A stretch of DNA of 19,391 bases from Bacillota bacterium (GCA_023399095.1 JAEWQS010000108.1:1-19391), one strand, 5' to 3'; shown: positions 7,331-14,605, counted from the first letter of the stretch. The notes: generated from the sequence alone by a model not told the origin. Made by a program: numbers and translations.

Positions 7331-7366
7331 TACGGAGCGGCTGCGAGGGCATATCCTCGATCCGTA
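7331..7366 (+). promoter_or_regulatory. Structured element upstream of rpsM
   Basis: In the 79-nt gap between rpmJ and rpsM, TACGGA (7331-7336) pairs perfectly with TCCGTA (7361-7366). Inside this, CGAGGG (7344-7349) pairs with TCCTCG (7354-7359) with one G-U pair and a CATA loop. The internal loop is lopsided, 7 nt on the left and 1 nt on the right. The rpsM ribosome-binding site CGGAGGTG lies at 7388-7395; TCCG and CCTC of the hairpin could alternatively pair with parts of it. In E. coli the leader at this place is the S4 target that represses the alpha operon, and rpsD lies in this operon too. An S4 or similar autoregulatory role is inference only; there is no T-tract, so it is not a terminator. 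Confidence 0.45.
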
Positions 7367-7402
7367 TGGCTTCTATATAACTAATTTCGGAGGTGTAATT
7401 TA

Positions 7403-7771
7403 GTGGCACGTATATCAGGTGTTGACCTGCCAAAGGACAAAAGGGTGGAAATCGGCCTGACCTATATATATGGTATCGGGCTTAAGAAATCCCATGATAT
7501 TTTAGCGGCAACAGGTGTTGACCCCAATACTCGGATCAAGGATTTGTCCGAATCGGATGTCAGCAAGTTAAGAGAATATATCGACAAGAACCTGAAAGTA
7601 GAAGGCGATTTGAGACGAGATGTGACAATGAACATCAAGCGTCTGATGGAAATCGGCTGCTACCGTGGCATTCGCCACCGCAGGGGTTTGCCGGTAAGAG
7701 GACAGAGTTCCAAACAAAATGCGCGCACAAGAAAAGGTCCGAAACGGACCGCGAGCGCAAAGAGAAAGTGA
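7403..7771 (+). CDS. rpsM: 30S ribosomal protein S13
   Basis: This 122-residue S13 opens with MARISGVDLPKDKRVEIGLTYIYGIGLKKSHDIL, has the central SKLREYIDKN-LKVEGDLRRDVTMNIKRLMEIGCYRGIRHRRGLPVRGQ, and ends in the basic tail TRKGPKRTASAKRK. S13 lies in the head of the small subunit, contacts the P-site tRNA and forms bridges to L5. The start is GTG at 7403, 7 nt after CGGAGGTG. It is the first gene of the alpha-operon block. Confidence 0.98.
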   Translation: MARISGVDLPKDKRVEIGLTYIYGIGLKKSHDILAATGVDPNTRIKDLSESDVSKLREYIDKNLKVEGDLRRDVTMNIKRLMEIGCYRGIRHRRGLPVRGQSSKQNARTRKGPKRTASAKRK

Positions 7772-7780
7772 GGATAGTCA

Positions 7781-8173
7781 ATGGCTAAGCCAAAGAAAGT
7801 TGCGAGAAAGCGCAGAGAAAAGAAAAACATCGAGCGCGGTCAGGCACATATCCGTGCTTCCTTCAACAATACGCTCGTCACAATGACCGATGTCGGCGGC
7901 AACACGCTCTCGTGGGCAAGTGCTGGCGGGATGGGCTTTAGAGGCTCAAGAAAGAGCACTCCTTTTGCTGCTCAGGTTGCGGCGGAAAAGGCTGCGGCGG
8001 CTGCGATGGAACATGGTCTTCGGTTTGTGGATGTGTTTGTGAAAGGCCCCGGCTCCGGCAGAGAAGCGGCAATTCGCGCTTTGCAGACAGCGGGTCTTGA
8101 GGTGTCTCTTATAAAAGACGTGACACCGATTCCGCATAACGGATGCCGCCCACCCAAACGCAGGAGAGTATAA
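7781..8173 (+). CDS. rpsK: 30S ribosomal protein S11
   Basis: This 130-residue S11 has the basic N-terminus AKPKKVARKRREKKNIERGQAHI, then ASFNNTLVTMTDVGGNTLSWASAGGMGFRGSRKSTPFAAQ, the VKGPGSGREAAIRAL motif, and the C-terminal DVTPIPHNGCRPPKRRRV. S11 forms part of the platform near the Shine-Dalgarno/anti-Shine-Dalgarno helix. The ATG lies 9 nt after the rpsM stop, preceded by GTGAGGATAG. Long open frames on the opposite strand here are shadows. Confidence 0.98.
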   Translation: MAKPKKVARKRREKKNIERGQAHIRASFNNTLVTMTDVGGNTLSWASAGGMGFRGSRKSTPFAAQVAAEKAAAAAMEHGLRFVDVFVKGPGSGREAAIRALQTAGLEVSLIKDVTPIPHNGCRPPKRRRV

Positions 8174-8187
8174 GGAGGAGATAGATA

Positions 8188-8811
8188 ATGGCAAGATATA
8201 CAGGTTCTGTGTGCCGTCTTTGCCGCAGGGAAGGCTGCAAGCTCTTCCTGAAAGGTGATCGGTGCTATTCGGGAAAATGCTCGTACGTGAAGCGCCCCGT
8301 TGCGCCCGGCATACAAAGCAAGAGCAGAAAGAAAGTTTCTGAATACGGAATTCAGCTTCGTGAGAAGCAAAAGGTAAAACGTGCATACGGCATGCTCGAA
8401 ACCCAGTTTGAAAAGTATTTTGGTATTGCTGAGCGCATGAAGGGCAAAACAGGTGAAAAACTGTTGCAACTGCTTGAATCGCGTCTTGACAATGTGGTTT
8501 ACCGTCTGGGCATTGGAGATTCCAGAGCACAGGCGCGTCAGATAGTGCTTCATGGTCACATTCTCGTGAATGGCAAGAAAGTGGATATTTCATCTTACTT
8601 CGTGCAAGTCGGCGATGAAATCACAGTGAAAAAGAAACTCGCCGATACCGAGAAATTCAAAGAGATCCGCGAAGGCGAAGCCCGGCCAATGCCGAGCTGG
8701 CTCACGATGGATAACGCGAATTTGACAGGTAGAGTGGTCGCTGTGCCGGCAAGAGAGGATATTGACCTGACTATTGAAGAGCATCTGATCGTTGAGTATT
8801 ACTCTAAGTAA
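8188..8811 (+). CDS. rpsD: 30S ribosomal protein S4 (zinc type)
   Basis: This 207-residue S4 has the N-terminal zinc site C9-x2-C12 with C26 and C31, the same four positions that bind zinc in Thermus S4. It continues with KKVSEYGIQLREKQKVKRAYGMLETQFEKYF, then the S4 RNA-binding domain LLQLLESRLDNVVYRLGIGDSRAQARQIVLHGHILVNGKKVDISSYFVQVGDEI (about 92-145). S4 nucleates assembly of the 16S 5' domain and acts in decoding fidelity. Unlike in Bacillus subtilis, the gene lies within the alpha operon, as in Clostridia and E. coli, which makes S4-mediated feedback on this operon possible. The ribosome-binding site is AAGGAGGAG at 8172-8180. Confidence 0.98.
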   Translation: MARYTGSVCRLCRREGCKLFLKGDRCYSGKCSYVKRPVAPGIQSKSRKKVSEYGIQLREKQKVKRAYGMLETQFEKYFGIAERMKGKTGEKLLQLLESRLDNVVYRLGIGDSRAQARQIVLHGHILVNGKKVDISSYFVQVGDEITVKKKLADTEKFKEIREGEARPMPSWLTMDNANLTGRVVAVPAREDIDLTIEEHLIVEYYSK

Positions 8812-8865
8812 CGGATATAAGCGGTTGCCCTCAAATACTATTCGTCTATAACAGGAGGGTTATAA

Positions 8866-9810
8866 ATGTTAGAAATTGAAAAGCCGAACATACAGTGCGT
8901 TGAAAAAGCAAGCGATAATTCGTATGCCAAATATGTGATGGAGCCGCTGGAGCGCGGGTTTGGATCGACGCTTGGCAATTCATTAAGACGTGTGTTATTA
9001 TCGTGCCTGCCTGGTGCGGCTGTAACGCGTATTAAAATGGATAATGTGCTGCATGAGTTCTCCACGATCAAAGGCGTGACCGAAGATGTCGTCAATATCG
9101 TGATGAATTTAAAAGGCCTTGCGGTGAAGATGTACGTGGAGGAGCCAAAGACACTGACGCTTGATGTCAAAGGCCCTAAGGATGTCACTGCGGCGGATAT
9201 CATCACGGATGCCGATGTGGAGATACAGAATCCCGATATGCACATCGCAACGCTTGACAAAGACGGCAGCCTCTACATGGAGATCACCGTCGAAAAAGGT
9301 CGCGGCTACGTGCTTGCCGATAAGAACAAGGATAACGACATGCCAATCGGTGTGATTCCTGTGGATGCGTTGTTCACACCCGTGAGAAAGGTTAACTTCA
9401 CGGTGGAGAACACGCGTGTCGGGCAGATCACAGACTATGACAAGCTGTCGGTTGAGCTTTGGACGAACGGTACAATTGCTCCGGATGAGGCGGTATCGCT
9501 TTCGGCAAAAATTTTGAACGAACACCTGGCACAATTTGTTGCGCTGACCGACCATGTGCAGAACGTGGAGATCATGGTGGAACCCGAGGAAGACAAGAAG
9601 GAAAAGGTTCTCGAGATCACCATTGAAGAGCTCGATTTATCCGTCCGTTCTTACAACTGCTTGAAGCGCGCCGGAATCAACACAGTGGAAGAGCTTATCA
9701 AGCGCAACGAAGAAGAAATGATGAAGGTCAGGAACTTGGGGCGCAAGTCACTCGAAGAGGTGGAGCAAAAGCTCGCCGCGCTGGGTCTCTCGCTGCGTCT
9801 TGAAGACTAA
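8866..9810 (+). CDS. rpoA: RNA polymerase alpha subunit
   Basis: This 314-residue protein has the alpha N-terminal domain (about 1-228), which dimerises and assembles beta and beta' (YAKYVMEPLERGFGSTLGNSLRRVLLSCLPGAAVTRIKMDNVLHEFSTIKGVTEDVVNIVMNLK). An acidic linker (VEPEEDKKEK) follows, then the C-terminal domain (about 246-314) with LDLSVRSYNCLKRAGINTVEELIKRNEEEMMKVRNLGRKSLEEVEQKLAALGLSL, which binds UP elements and activators. The length is normal for Bacillota. The ATG at 8866 follows CAGGAGGGTT at 8852-8861. It lies 54 nt after rpsD. Confidence 0.98.
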   Translation: MLEIEKPNIQCVEKASDNSYAKYVMEPLERGFGSTLGNSLRRVLLSCLPGAAVTRIKMDNVLHEFSTIKGVTEDVVNIVMNLKGLAVKMYVEEPKTLTLDVKGPKDVTAADIITDADVEIQNPDMHIATLDKDGSLYMEITVEKGRGYVLADKNKDNDMPIGVIPVDALFTPVRKVNFTVENTRVGQITDYDKLSVELWTNGTIAPDEAVSLSAKILNEHLAQFVALTDHVQNVEIMVEPEEDKKEKVLEITIEELDLSVRSYNCLKRAGINTVEELIKRNEEEMMKVRNLGRKSLEEVEQKLAALGLSLRLED

Positions 9811-9879
9811 ATAGATTACAATTTTTTTCGCCGCATGGCATTGTGATATGTCCGGCTTGCGGCAACGAGGAGGCTAATT

Positions 9880-10389
9880 ATGGCTGGATACAGACATTTA
9901 AATCAACAGCAGGACCAAAGACGCTCGACGCTTCGGAACCTGGTCACAGGGCTGTTATGGTATGGCCGCATCGAGACAACGCTGGCCCGGGCGAAAGAAG
10001 CCAGGAGCATTGCGGAAAAGCTGATCACGATTGCGGTTAATGAGCACGACAAAACCGTTACGGTTATTAAAGAAGTGACCGAGGGTGATGAGAAAGTGAA
10101 GCGCGAAGTCATCAATGACGCGCCGTCTAGGCTTGCCGCAAGACGCAAGCTCATGAGCTATCTGTACAACGTACCGGAACCGAAGAAAGACGGCGAAAGC
10201 AAGTACGACTATAAAAAGCGTGCCGGAGAAGTGACCAATCCGCTTATCGAGAAGATGTTCCGTGAGTACGGTCCCAAGTACGCCAAGCGTGCGCAGGATC
10301 TTGGCACAGGCGGCGGTTACACGCGCATCATCAAAAAGGGACCGCGCCGCGGTGACGCAACAGAGATGGTCATACTCGAGCTGGTCTAA
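9880..10389 (+). CDS. rplQ: 50S ribosomal protein L17, extended form
   Basis: The L17 hallmarks are present: MAGYRHLNQQQDQRRSTLRNLVTGLLWYGRIETTLARAKEARSIAEKLITIA at the start, and GGGYTRIIKKGPRRGDATEMVILELV at the end. At 169 residues it is far longer than the roughly 113-130 residues of Bacillus or E. coli L17. The extra length falls in two charged stretches, about residues 54-83 and 99-119, on either side of the SRLAARRKLMSYLYNVP segment, which matches the usual ARRQ-type helix. L17 lies near the peptide exit tunnel rim. The ATG at 9880 follows ACGAGGAGG (9865-9873). No frameshift is needed to read it. Confidence 0.95.
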   Translation: MAGYRHLNQQQDQRRSTLRNLVTGLLWYGRIETTLARAKEARSIAEKLITIAVNEHDKTVTVIKEVTEGDEKVKREVINDAPSRLAARRKLMSYLYNVPEPKKDGESKYDYKKRAGEVTNPLIEKMFREYGPKYAKRAQDLGTGGGYTRIIKKGPRRGDATEMVILELV

Positions 10390-10415
10390 GAATACATCGA
10401 TAAATGTATGTTTGT

Positions 10416-10442
10416 CCCATAAAGAGCGTCGCTCTTTATGGG
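10416..10442 (+). other. Perfect 12-bp inverted repeat after rplQ
   Basis: CCCATAAAGAGC (10416-10427) and GCTCTTTATGGG (10431-10442) are exact reverse complements around the 3-nt spacer GTC. As RNA this is a very stable hairpin 26 nt after the rplQ stop. No T-run follows it, so it is not a standard intrinsic terminator. It could stabilise the 3' end of the alpha-operon message, act together with the next stem, or be an operator for the downstream ecf promoter. The inverted repeat itself is certain; its role is not. Confidence 0.6.
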
Positions 10443-10453
10443 GCTCAGCAACG

Positions 10454-10486
10454 AAAAGGCTTTGAATTTTGTTTTCAGAGCCTTTT
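10454..10486 (+). terminator. Probable terminator of the alpha operon
   Basis: AAAAGGCTTTGA (10454-10465) pairs with TCAGAGCCTTTT (10475-10486), 12 pairs including one G-U, with a 9-nt A/T-rich loop. The right arm ends in CCTTTT and the left arm begins with AAAA, the usual look of a Gram-positive intrinsic terminator that can also work from the other side. The T-tract is only four bases before GG, so read-through into the ecf genes is likely. Confidence 0.55.
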
Positions 10487-10496
10487 GGTGTATAAT
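10469..10496 (+). promoter_or_regulatory. Likely promoter of the ecf-truA operon
   Basis: A perfect -10 box TATAAT lies at 10491-10496. The best -35 is TTGTTT at 10469-10474 (3 of 6 matches to TTGACA) with a 16-bp spacer. It would start transcription near 10503, about 50 nt before ecfA1. The -35 lies in the loop of the preceding terminator stem. The call rests mainly on the -10 and on position. Confidence 0.5.
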
Positions 10497-10552
10497 TGAG
10501 ACTATTAAAAACAAGATGCACGAAAAGAGGCATTGGGGAAAGGCTTTAAGGA

Positions 10553-11383
10553 ATGGCCATCGTAGAAGTCAAAGACATCACATATTCATATACGAGCGAA
10601 GACAATATCACACCGGCACTGTCGGGCGTGTCGATATCCGCAGACAAAGGCGCATTTATCGCCGTCATCGGGCATAACGGTTCGGGCAAATCGACGTTTG
10701 CGCGCCATATTAACGCGCTTTTTTTGCCGTCATCGGGAAATGTTGTGGTAAACGGTATGGATACCAAGGACGAAGCCCATGTATGGGACATCAGAAAATG
10801 CGCGGGGATGGTGTTCCAAAACCCCGATAATCAGCTTGTGGCCACCATCGTCGAAGAAGATGTGGCCTTTGGCCCCGAGAACATCGGTGTGCCGCCTAAG
10901 GAAATTCGCGAGCGCGTGGACGCTGCCTTGGAGCAGGTGAATATGAGCGATTTCAAAGAGCGGGCGCCGCATATGCTCTCCGGCGGACAGAAGCAGCGTG
11001 TGGCAATTGCGGGCGTGCTGGCCATGCATCCCGACATCATCGTTTTTGACGAACCCACGGCGATGCTAGACCCTGAGGGGCGCACGGAGGTGCTGGATAC
11101 CATCCGCAAGCTCAACAGCGAAGGAAAGACGATACTGCTCATCACGCATTACATGGAGGAAGCGCTTCAGGCGGATACTGTGGTCGTGATGACGGGCGGA
11201 CAAATCACAAAGACAGGGACACCGCGCGAAGTATTCGCGGATGAGCAGGCGCTAATAGACGCAGGTCTGTCCGCGCCGCCGCATATCGCGCTGTATCACC
11301 GTCTGAGGGCTCAAGGGCTCGATATGGGGCAGTCCCCGCTCACGATTGAGGAACTGGTGGATAAGATATGTCAATTGAACTAG
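10553..11383 (+). CDS. ecfA1: ECF transporter ATPase EcfA1
   Basis: This 276-residue ABC ATPase is one of two that power group II energy-coupling-factor importers, in which separate substrate-binding S components share one A-A'-T module. Visible motifs are Walker A GHNGSGKST (40-48), Q-loop Q89 (VFQNPDNQ), signature LSGGQ (142-146), Walker B IIVFDE (162-167) and switch H199. The FQNPDNQ stretch is typical of EcfA. The ATG at 10553 is preceded by GGGGAAAGG at 10535-10543 and a closer AAGGA, neither ideally placed. ecfA2 overlaps its end by 16 nt. No S-component gene is in the window, as expected for the shared group II module. Confidence 0.95.
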   Translation: MAIVEVKDITYSYTSEDNITPALSGVSISADKGAFIAVIGHNGSGKSTFARHINALFLPSSGNVVVNGMDTKDEAHVWDIRKCAGMVFQNPDNQLVATIVEEDVAFGPENIGVPPKEIRERVDAALEQVNMSDFKERAPHMLSGGQKQRVAIAGVLAMHPDIIVFDEPTAMLDPEGRTEVLDTIRKLNSEGKTILLITHYMEEALQADTVVVMTGGQITKTGTPREVFADEQALIDAGLSAPPHIALYHRLRAQGLDMGQSPLTIEELVDKICQLN

Positions 11384-12261
11384 AGAACTTAACATACACG
11401 TACATGCCCGGCACGCCGTTTGAAGCCAAAGCGGTGGATAATATCAGTCTTAAGATTGATGACGGTGAATTCTTAGGTGTCATCGGGCATACGGGCTCTG
11501 GCAAGACCACACTGATCGGTCTTGCCGCGGGGCTGCTAAAGCCCACGTCCGGACGCGTTTTGTTAGGCGGAAAGAACATCGCAGACAAGAGCTTCGACAG
11601 AAAAGCGCTGCGCCGTTACATTGGCGTGGTGTTTCAGTATCCCGAGCATCAGCTTTTTGAAGAGACGGTTTATAAGGATATTGCTTTTGGCCCCAGGAAG
11701 ACGGGTGTGTCCGAGGAAGAGATTGAGCAGCGCGTACGGGACGCCATGGCGCTCATGGAGCTGGATTTCGATGGCGTGAAGGACTTATCACCTTTCGAGC
11801 TGTCGGGCGGACAAAAACGGCGCGTGGCGATTGCGGGTGTGCTGGCCGTTCGTCCCAAGGTGCTGATTCTCGACGAACCCGTGGCGGGTCTCGATCCTAA
11901 GGGGCGTGCGCATCTGATGAAGCTCATCACGCACTTAAACAGCGAAGGTGTGACAATCATCATGATCACGCACTCGATGGACGATCTCGCTGAATACGCG
12001 CACCGCGTCGTGGTGCTGAACGGCGCGCGGCTCGTGATGGATGATACACCGCAAAATGTTTTTTTAAGAGAGGATGAGCTTAAGGGCATAGGCCTTGATA
12101 TTCCCTATGTGGCACGTATTGCGTCTGCTCTGCGCGCAAAGGGACTGAACGTGGATAACGACGTCATTCGCCTTGATGAGCTTGAAGAAGCTGTACAGCG
12201 GCTGATGGCGGGCTCCCCGAAAAGTGGCGCTGTTTTGGGCGGAGATGGAGGCAAAGCATGA
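11368..12261 (+). CDS. ecfA2: ECF transporter ATPase EcfA2
   Basis: This 297-residue ABC ATPase is the partner of EcfA1. It has Walker A GHTGSGKTT (40-48), Q90 in VVFQYPEHQLFEETV, signature LSGGQ (145-149), Walker B LILDE (166-170) and switch H202. The FQYPEHQLF variant is what separates EcfA2 from EcfA1. The C-terminal region past about residue 225 is the EcfA-specific part thought to hold the dimer; it ends in a glycine-rich tail. The ATG at 11368 lies inside the end of ecfA1, and its own TGA overlaps the ecfT ATG, so the three proteins are likely made by coupled translation. Confidence 0.95.
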   Translation: MSIELENLTYTYMPGTPFEAKAVDNISLKIDDGEFLGVIGHTGSGKTTLIGLAAGLLKPTSGRVLLGGKNIADKSFDRKALRRYIGVVFQYPEHQLFEETVYKDIAFGPRKTGVSEEEIEQRVRDAMALMELDFDGVKDLSPFELSGGQKRRVAIAGVLAVRPKVLILDEPVAGLDPKGRAHLMKLITHLNSEGVTIIMITHSMDDLAEYAHRVVVLNGARLVMDDTPQNVFLREDELKGIGLDIPYVARIASALRAKGLNVDNDVIRLDELEEAVQRLMAGSPKSGAVLGGDGGKA

Positions 12262-13052
12262 TAAAGAATGTCTCGCTCGGCCAGTATTTCCCCGGCAATT
12301 CAATCGTTCACCGAATGGATCCGCGCATCAAGCTGGTGCTCGTGGTGGCGATTATTGTGCTCATATTCATGATGGACACATTGGTGGGCAATCTCGTGGT
12401 TTTTGGGTTTCTCGTGCTGACGATCATTCTGTCTCGCGTGAACATAAAATTTGTATTGCGTGGGTTAAAGCCGCTTTGGTTTATCATCATACTCACATTT
12501 GTGCTGAACACGTTCTTCTATTCTGGCGGCGCGGAGCTGTTCTCGTGGTGGATATTCCGCGTATCGCAAGAAGGCCTGATGAACGCTATCCGGCTGGCTG
12601 TAAGGCTGATATTCCTCATCACAGCGACCACGATGCTGACCCTGACCACGTCTCCCATTGCGCTCACTGATGGCATTGAGAGTCTGCTTAAGCCATTAAA
12701 AAAGGTGAAATTCCCGGTGCATGAGCTCGCCATGATGATGACGATCGCCATGCGCTTTATACCGACATTGATAGAAGAAACGGATAAGATAATGAAAGCG
12801 CAGACAGCCAGAGGCGCGGAATTTGACTCGGGAAGCATATTTAAGAGAGCCGCGGGCATGGTGCCGCTGCTGGTGCCGCTTTTCGTGAGTGCGTTCCGTC
12901 GTGCGGATGAGCTGGCGTTTGCGATGGAATCGCGCTGTTATCATGGCGGAGAAGGACGCACGCGCATGAAGATTATGCATATGCATGTGCGCGATTTTGT
13001 TGCGATGGCGGTGGTCGCAGGGCTTATCGTTTTTGCGGCATTTGGATACTAG
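12258..13052 (+). CDS. ecfT: ECF transporter transmembrane subunit EcfT
   Basis: This 264-residue membrane protein scaffolds the ECF module, joining the two ATPases to the S component. The N-terminal YFPGNSIVHRMDPRIKL motif is typical of the family. Hydrophobic segments lie at about 25-58, 66-88, 110-131 and 246-264, with a long amphipathic coupling-helix region between. The two arginine motifs that contact the ATPases appear as ARG at 184-186 (QTARGAEF) and SRC at 225-227 (AMESRCYHGGEGRTRMK); the second has Ser where Ala is usual, while the Arg is kept. Its ATG overlaps the ecfA2 stop (ATGA), and truA follows after 3 nt. Confidence 0.95.
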   Translation: MIKNVSLGQYFPGNSIVHRMDPRIKLVLVVAIIVLIFMMDTLVGNLVVFGFLVLTIILSRVNIKFVLRGLKPLWFIIILTFVLNTFFYSGGAELFSWWIFRVSQEGLMNAIRLAVRLIFLITATTMLTLTTSPIALTDGIESLLKPLKKVKFPVHELAMMMTIAMRFIPTLIEETDKIMKAQTARGAEFDSGSIFKRAAGMVPLLVPLFVSAFRRADELAFAMESRCYHGGEGRTRMKIMHMHVRDFVAMAVVAGLIVFAAFGY

Positions 13053-13055
13053 CCT

Positions 13056-13817
13056 ATGCGCGTGAAGCTGACGGTGGAATATGACGGTACGAATTACGCA
13101 GGCTGGCAGCGGCAGACCAACGGACTATCGGTACAGGAAGCGCTGGAACGCGCATTTGAAGCCGCGTCCGGCGAGCATGTGGCGATTCATGGCGCAGGGC
13201 GCACGGACGCAGGAGTGCATGCCATGGCGCAGGTAGCGCATCTGGATACGAAGTGCTCGATACCCGCAGAAAAAATCTGCTTCGCCATAAACATGCATCT
13301 TCCGCCCGATATCCGCGTCAAGCAGTCGGAGCCAGTGAGTGATGATTTCCACGCGCGGTTCAGCGCCAAAGGCAAGCATTATCGGTACGTCATATATAAC
13401 GCAACACACGCGCCTGCGGTGCATCGGCACACATCCGCGCATATTCGCGGGGCACTTAATGTCGCAGCGATGCGCGAAGCGGCAAAACACGTTGTCGGTA
13501 CGCATGATTTTGCAAGCTTTTGCGCAAGCGGCAGCGAGGTGACGAGCACGGTGCGTACGGTTGACAGTCTTGATATCAATCAGGACGGGCCATTCATTAT
13601 CATGGATATCAAAGGCTCAGGGTTTTTGTATCATATGGTGCGCATCATTGCGGGCACACTGATTGAGATCGGCCAGAAAAAAAGGCCGTCGATCAGAATG
13701 AAAAGCATCATCGCAAGCAAAGACAGAGAGCAAGCTGGCGTGACCGCGCCCGCCAAGGGGCTGATGATGATGGCGGTATATTACGAGTCGCATATTGATG
13801 AGGGGGATACCTTTTGA
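13056..13817 (+). CDS. truA: tRNA pseudouridine(38-40) synthase TruA
   Basis: This 253-residue enzyme converts uridines 38-40 of the tRNA anticodon stem-loop to pseudouridine. The catalytic aspartate is D51 in GAGRTDAGVHA (46-56). Other family blocks are VEYDGTNYAGWQRQ (8-20), DDFHARFSAKGKHYRYVIYN, FASFCASGSEVTSTVRTV and GSGFLYHMVRIIAGTLIEIGQKK. The ATG lies 3 nt after the ecfT stop with no good ribosome-binding site, so translation is probably coupled. In Bacillus and many Clostridia rplM-rpsI follow truA; here they do not. Confidence 0.97.
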   Translation: MRVKLTVEYDGTNYAGWQRQTNGLSVQEALERAFEAASGEHVAIHGAGRTDAGVHAMAQVAHLDTKCSIPAEKICFAINMHLPPDIRVKQSEPVSDDFHARFSAKGKHYRYVIYNATHAPAVHRHTSAHIRGALNVAAMREAAKHVVGTHDFASFCASGSEVTSTVRTVDSLDINQDGPFIIMDIKGSGFLYHMVRIIAGTLIEIGQKKRPSIRMKSIIASKDREQAGVTAPAKGLMMMAVYYESHIDEGDTF

Positions 13818-14605
13818 AAATATCAAAGAAGGTACTGAAGAATTGTGCGTTCATGGCGGTCATTGTATTCAGCATTGTGGTCATCGCATGGAGCATCATC
13901 GCTGCAATTTCATCCACGAATATTAATCCGGGTATGACAGCACCCGCGGCGGCAGGCATCGTGCTTATCCCATGGGCTATGTATCATCTGAAATATGACA
14001 GGCCGGTTTTGAAGCTTAAATGGTTTCGCATCGTGTTCACTACCTGTGTCTGCCTTGGCATTGCACTCATCCTTGTGCTGGAAGCGCTGATGCTGACGGC
14101 GGCCTATGCAAAGCCCGAAAAAGACGCTGTTGTCGTGATCGTGCTTGGGTGCGGTATTTATCCAGACGGGAATTTGACGCTGTCGCTCAAAAACAGGCTT
14201 GATGCCGCATTCGACTATCTGATCGAGCACCCGGATGCCGATTGCATTGTATCAGGCGGACAAGGAGACAACGAACCGGTTTCTGAGGCGCAGGCGATGC
14301 AAACCTATCTCATTTCCCGCGGTATAGACGAGAGCCGAGTGTTTGTCGAAGCGGAATCAACCAGTACCGAAGAAAACCTGACGTTTTCTCTGGACATCAT
14401 TGAAGAAAACAACCTCAGCAAACAGGCTGCGATTGTGACAAGCGATTATCATATTTTTCGTGCATCAATTCTGGCCAAGCGGCTGGGAATCGACGCTTAC
14501 GGCATTCCATCTCCCACACCGTTTCCCGTGTGGCTTTCGAGTCAGGCGCGTGAATGCATGGCGATTATAAAGACGGTTGTGTTCCCTGAATGGAATATGG
14601 AGTAA
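13814..14605 (+). CDS. Membrane-anchored DUF218 (YdcF/SanA-like) protein
   Basis: This 263-residue protein has three hydrophobic segments (about 11-33, 40-57 and 70-97) followed by a DUF218 domain (about 103-258). The domain shows DAVVVIVLGCGIYPDGNLTLSLKNRLDAAFDYL, IVSGGQGDNEPVSEAQAMQTYLISRGI, the ESTSTEENLTFS block and IVTSDYHIFRA. In related proteins (YdcF, SanA, ElyC) this fold is tied to envelope integrity and polysaccharide-precursor metabolism, but the reaction is unknown; I do not assign one. The start is TTG at 13814, overlapping the truA stop (TTGA), with GAGGGGGAT at 13800-13808 as ribosome-binding site. It is the last gene of the ecf-truA operon. Confidence 0.85.
   Translation: MKISKKVLKNCAFMAVIVFSIVVIAWSIIAAISSTNINPGMTAPAAAGIVLIPWAMYHLKYDRPVLKLKWFRIVFTTCVCLGIALILVLEALMLTAAYAKPEKDAVVVIVLGCGIYPDGNLTLSLKNRLDAAFDYLIEHPDADCIVSGGQGDNEPVSEAQAMQTYLISRGIDESRVFVEAESTSTEENLTFSLDIIEENNLSKQAAIVTSDYHIFRASILAKRLGIDAYGIPSPTPFPVWLSSQARECMAIIKTVVFPEWNME

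Noticed and set aside
7946..8593. Long open frames on the - strand (215 and 195 codons) opposite rpsK and rpsD
   Set aside because: They lie wholly over two certain ribosomal protein genes, overlap each other in different frames, have no recognisable protein features, and arise from codon bias of the + strand genes.
8825..8852. Promoter-like TTGCCC-N16-TATAAC before rpoA
   Set aside because: A start about 7 nt downstream would fall after the AGGAGG ribosome-binding site, leaving an almost leaderless message. Read-through from rpsD explains rpoA expression better.
9843..10040. Short + strand frame starting MICPACGNEEANYGW that resembles a zinc-ribbon start
   Set aside because: Only a single CxxC is present, the frame runs out of phase through the certain rplQ gene, and its later sequence is not protein-like. 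The short match is most likely chance.
12224..12670. 148-codon + strand frame across the ecfA2-ecfT junction
   Set aside because: It overlaps two confident genes out of frame and shows histidine/arginine-rich shadow composition.
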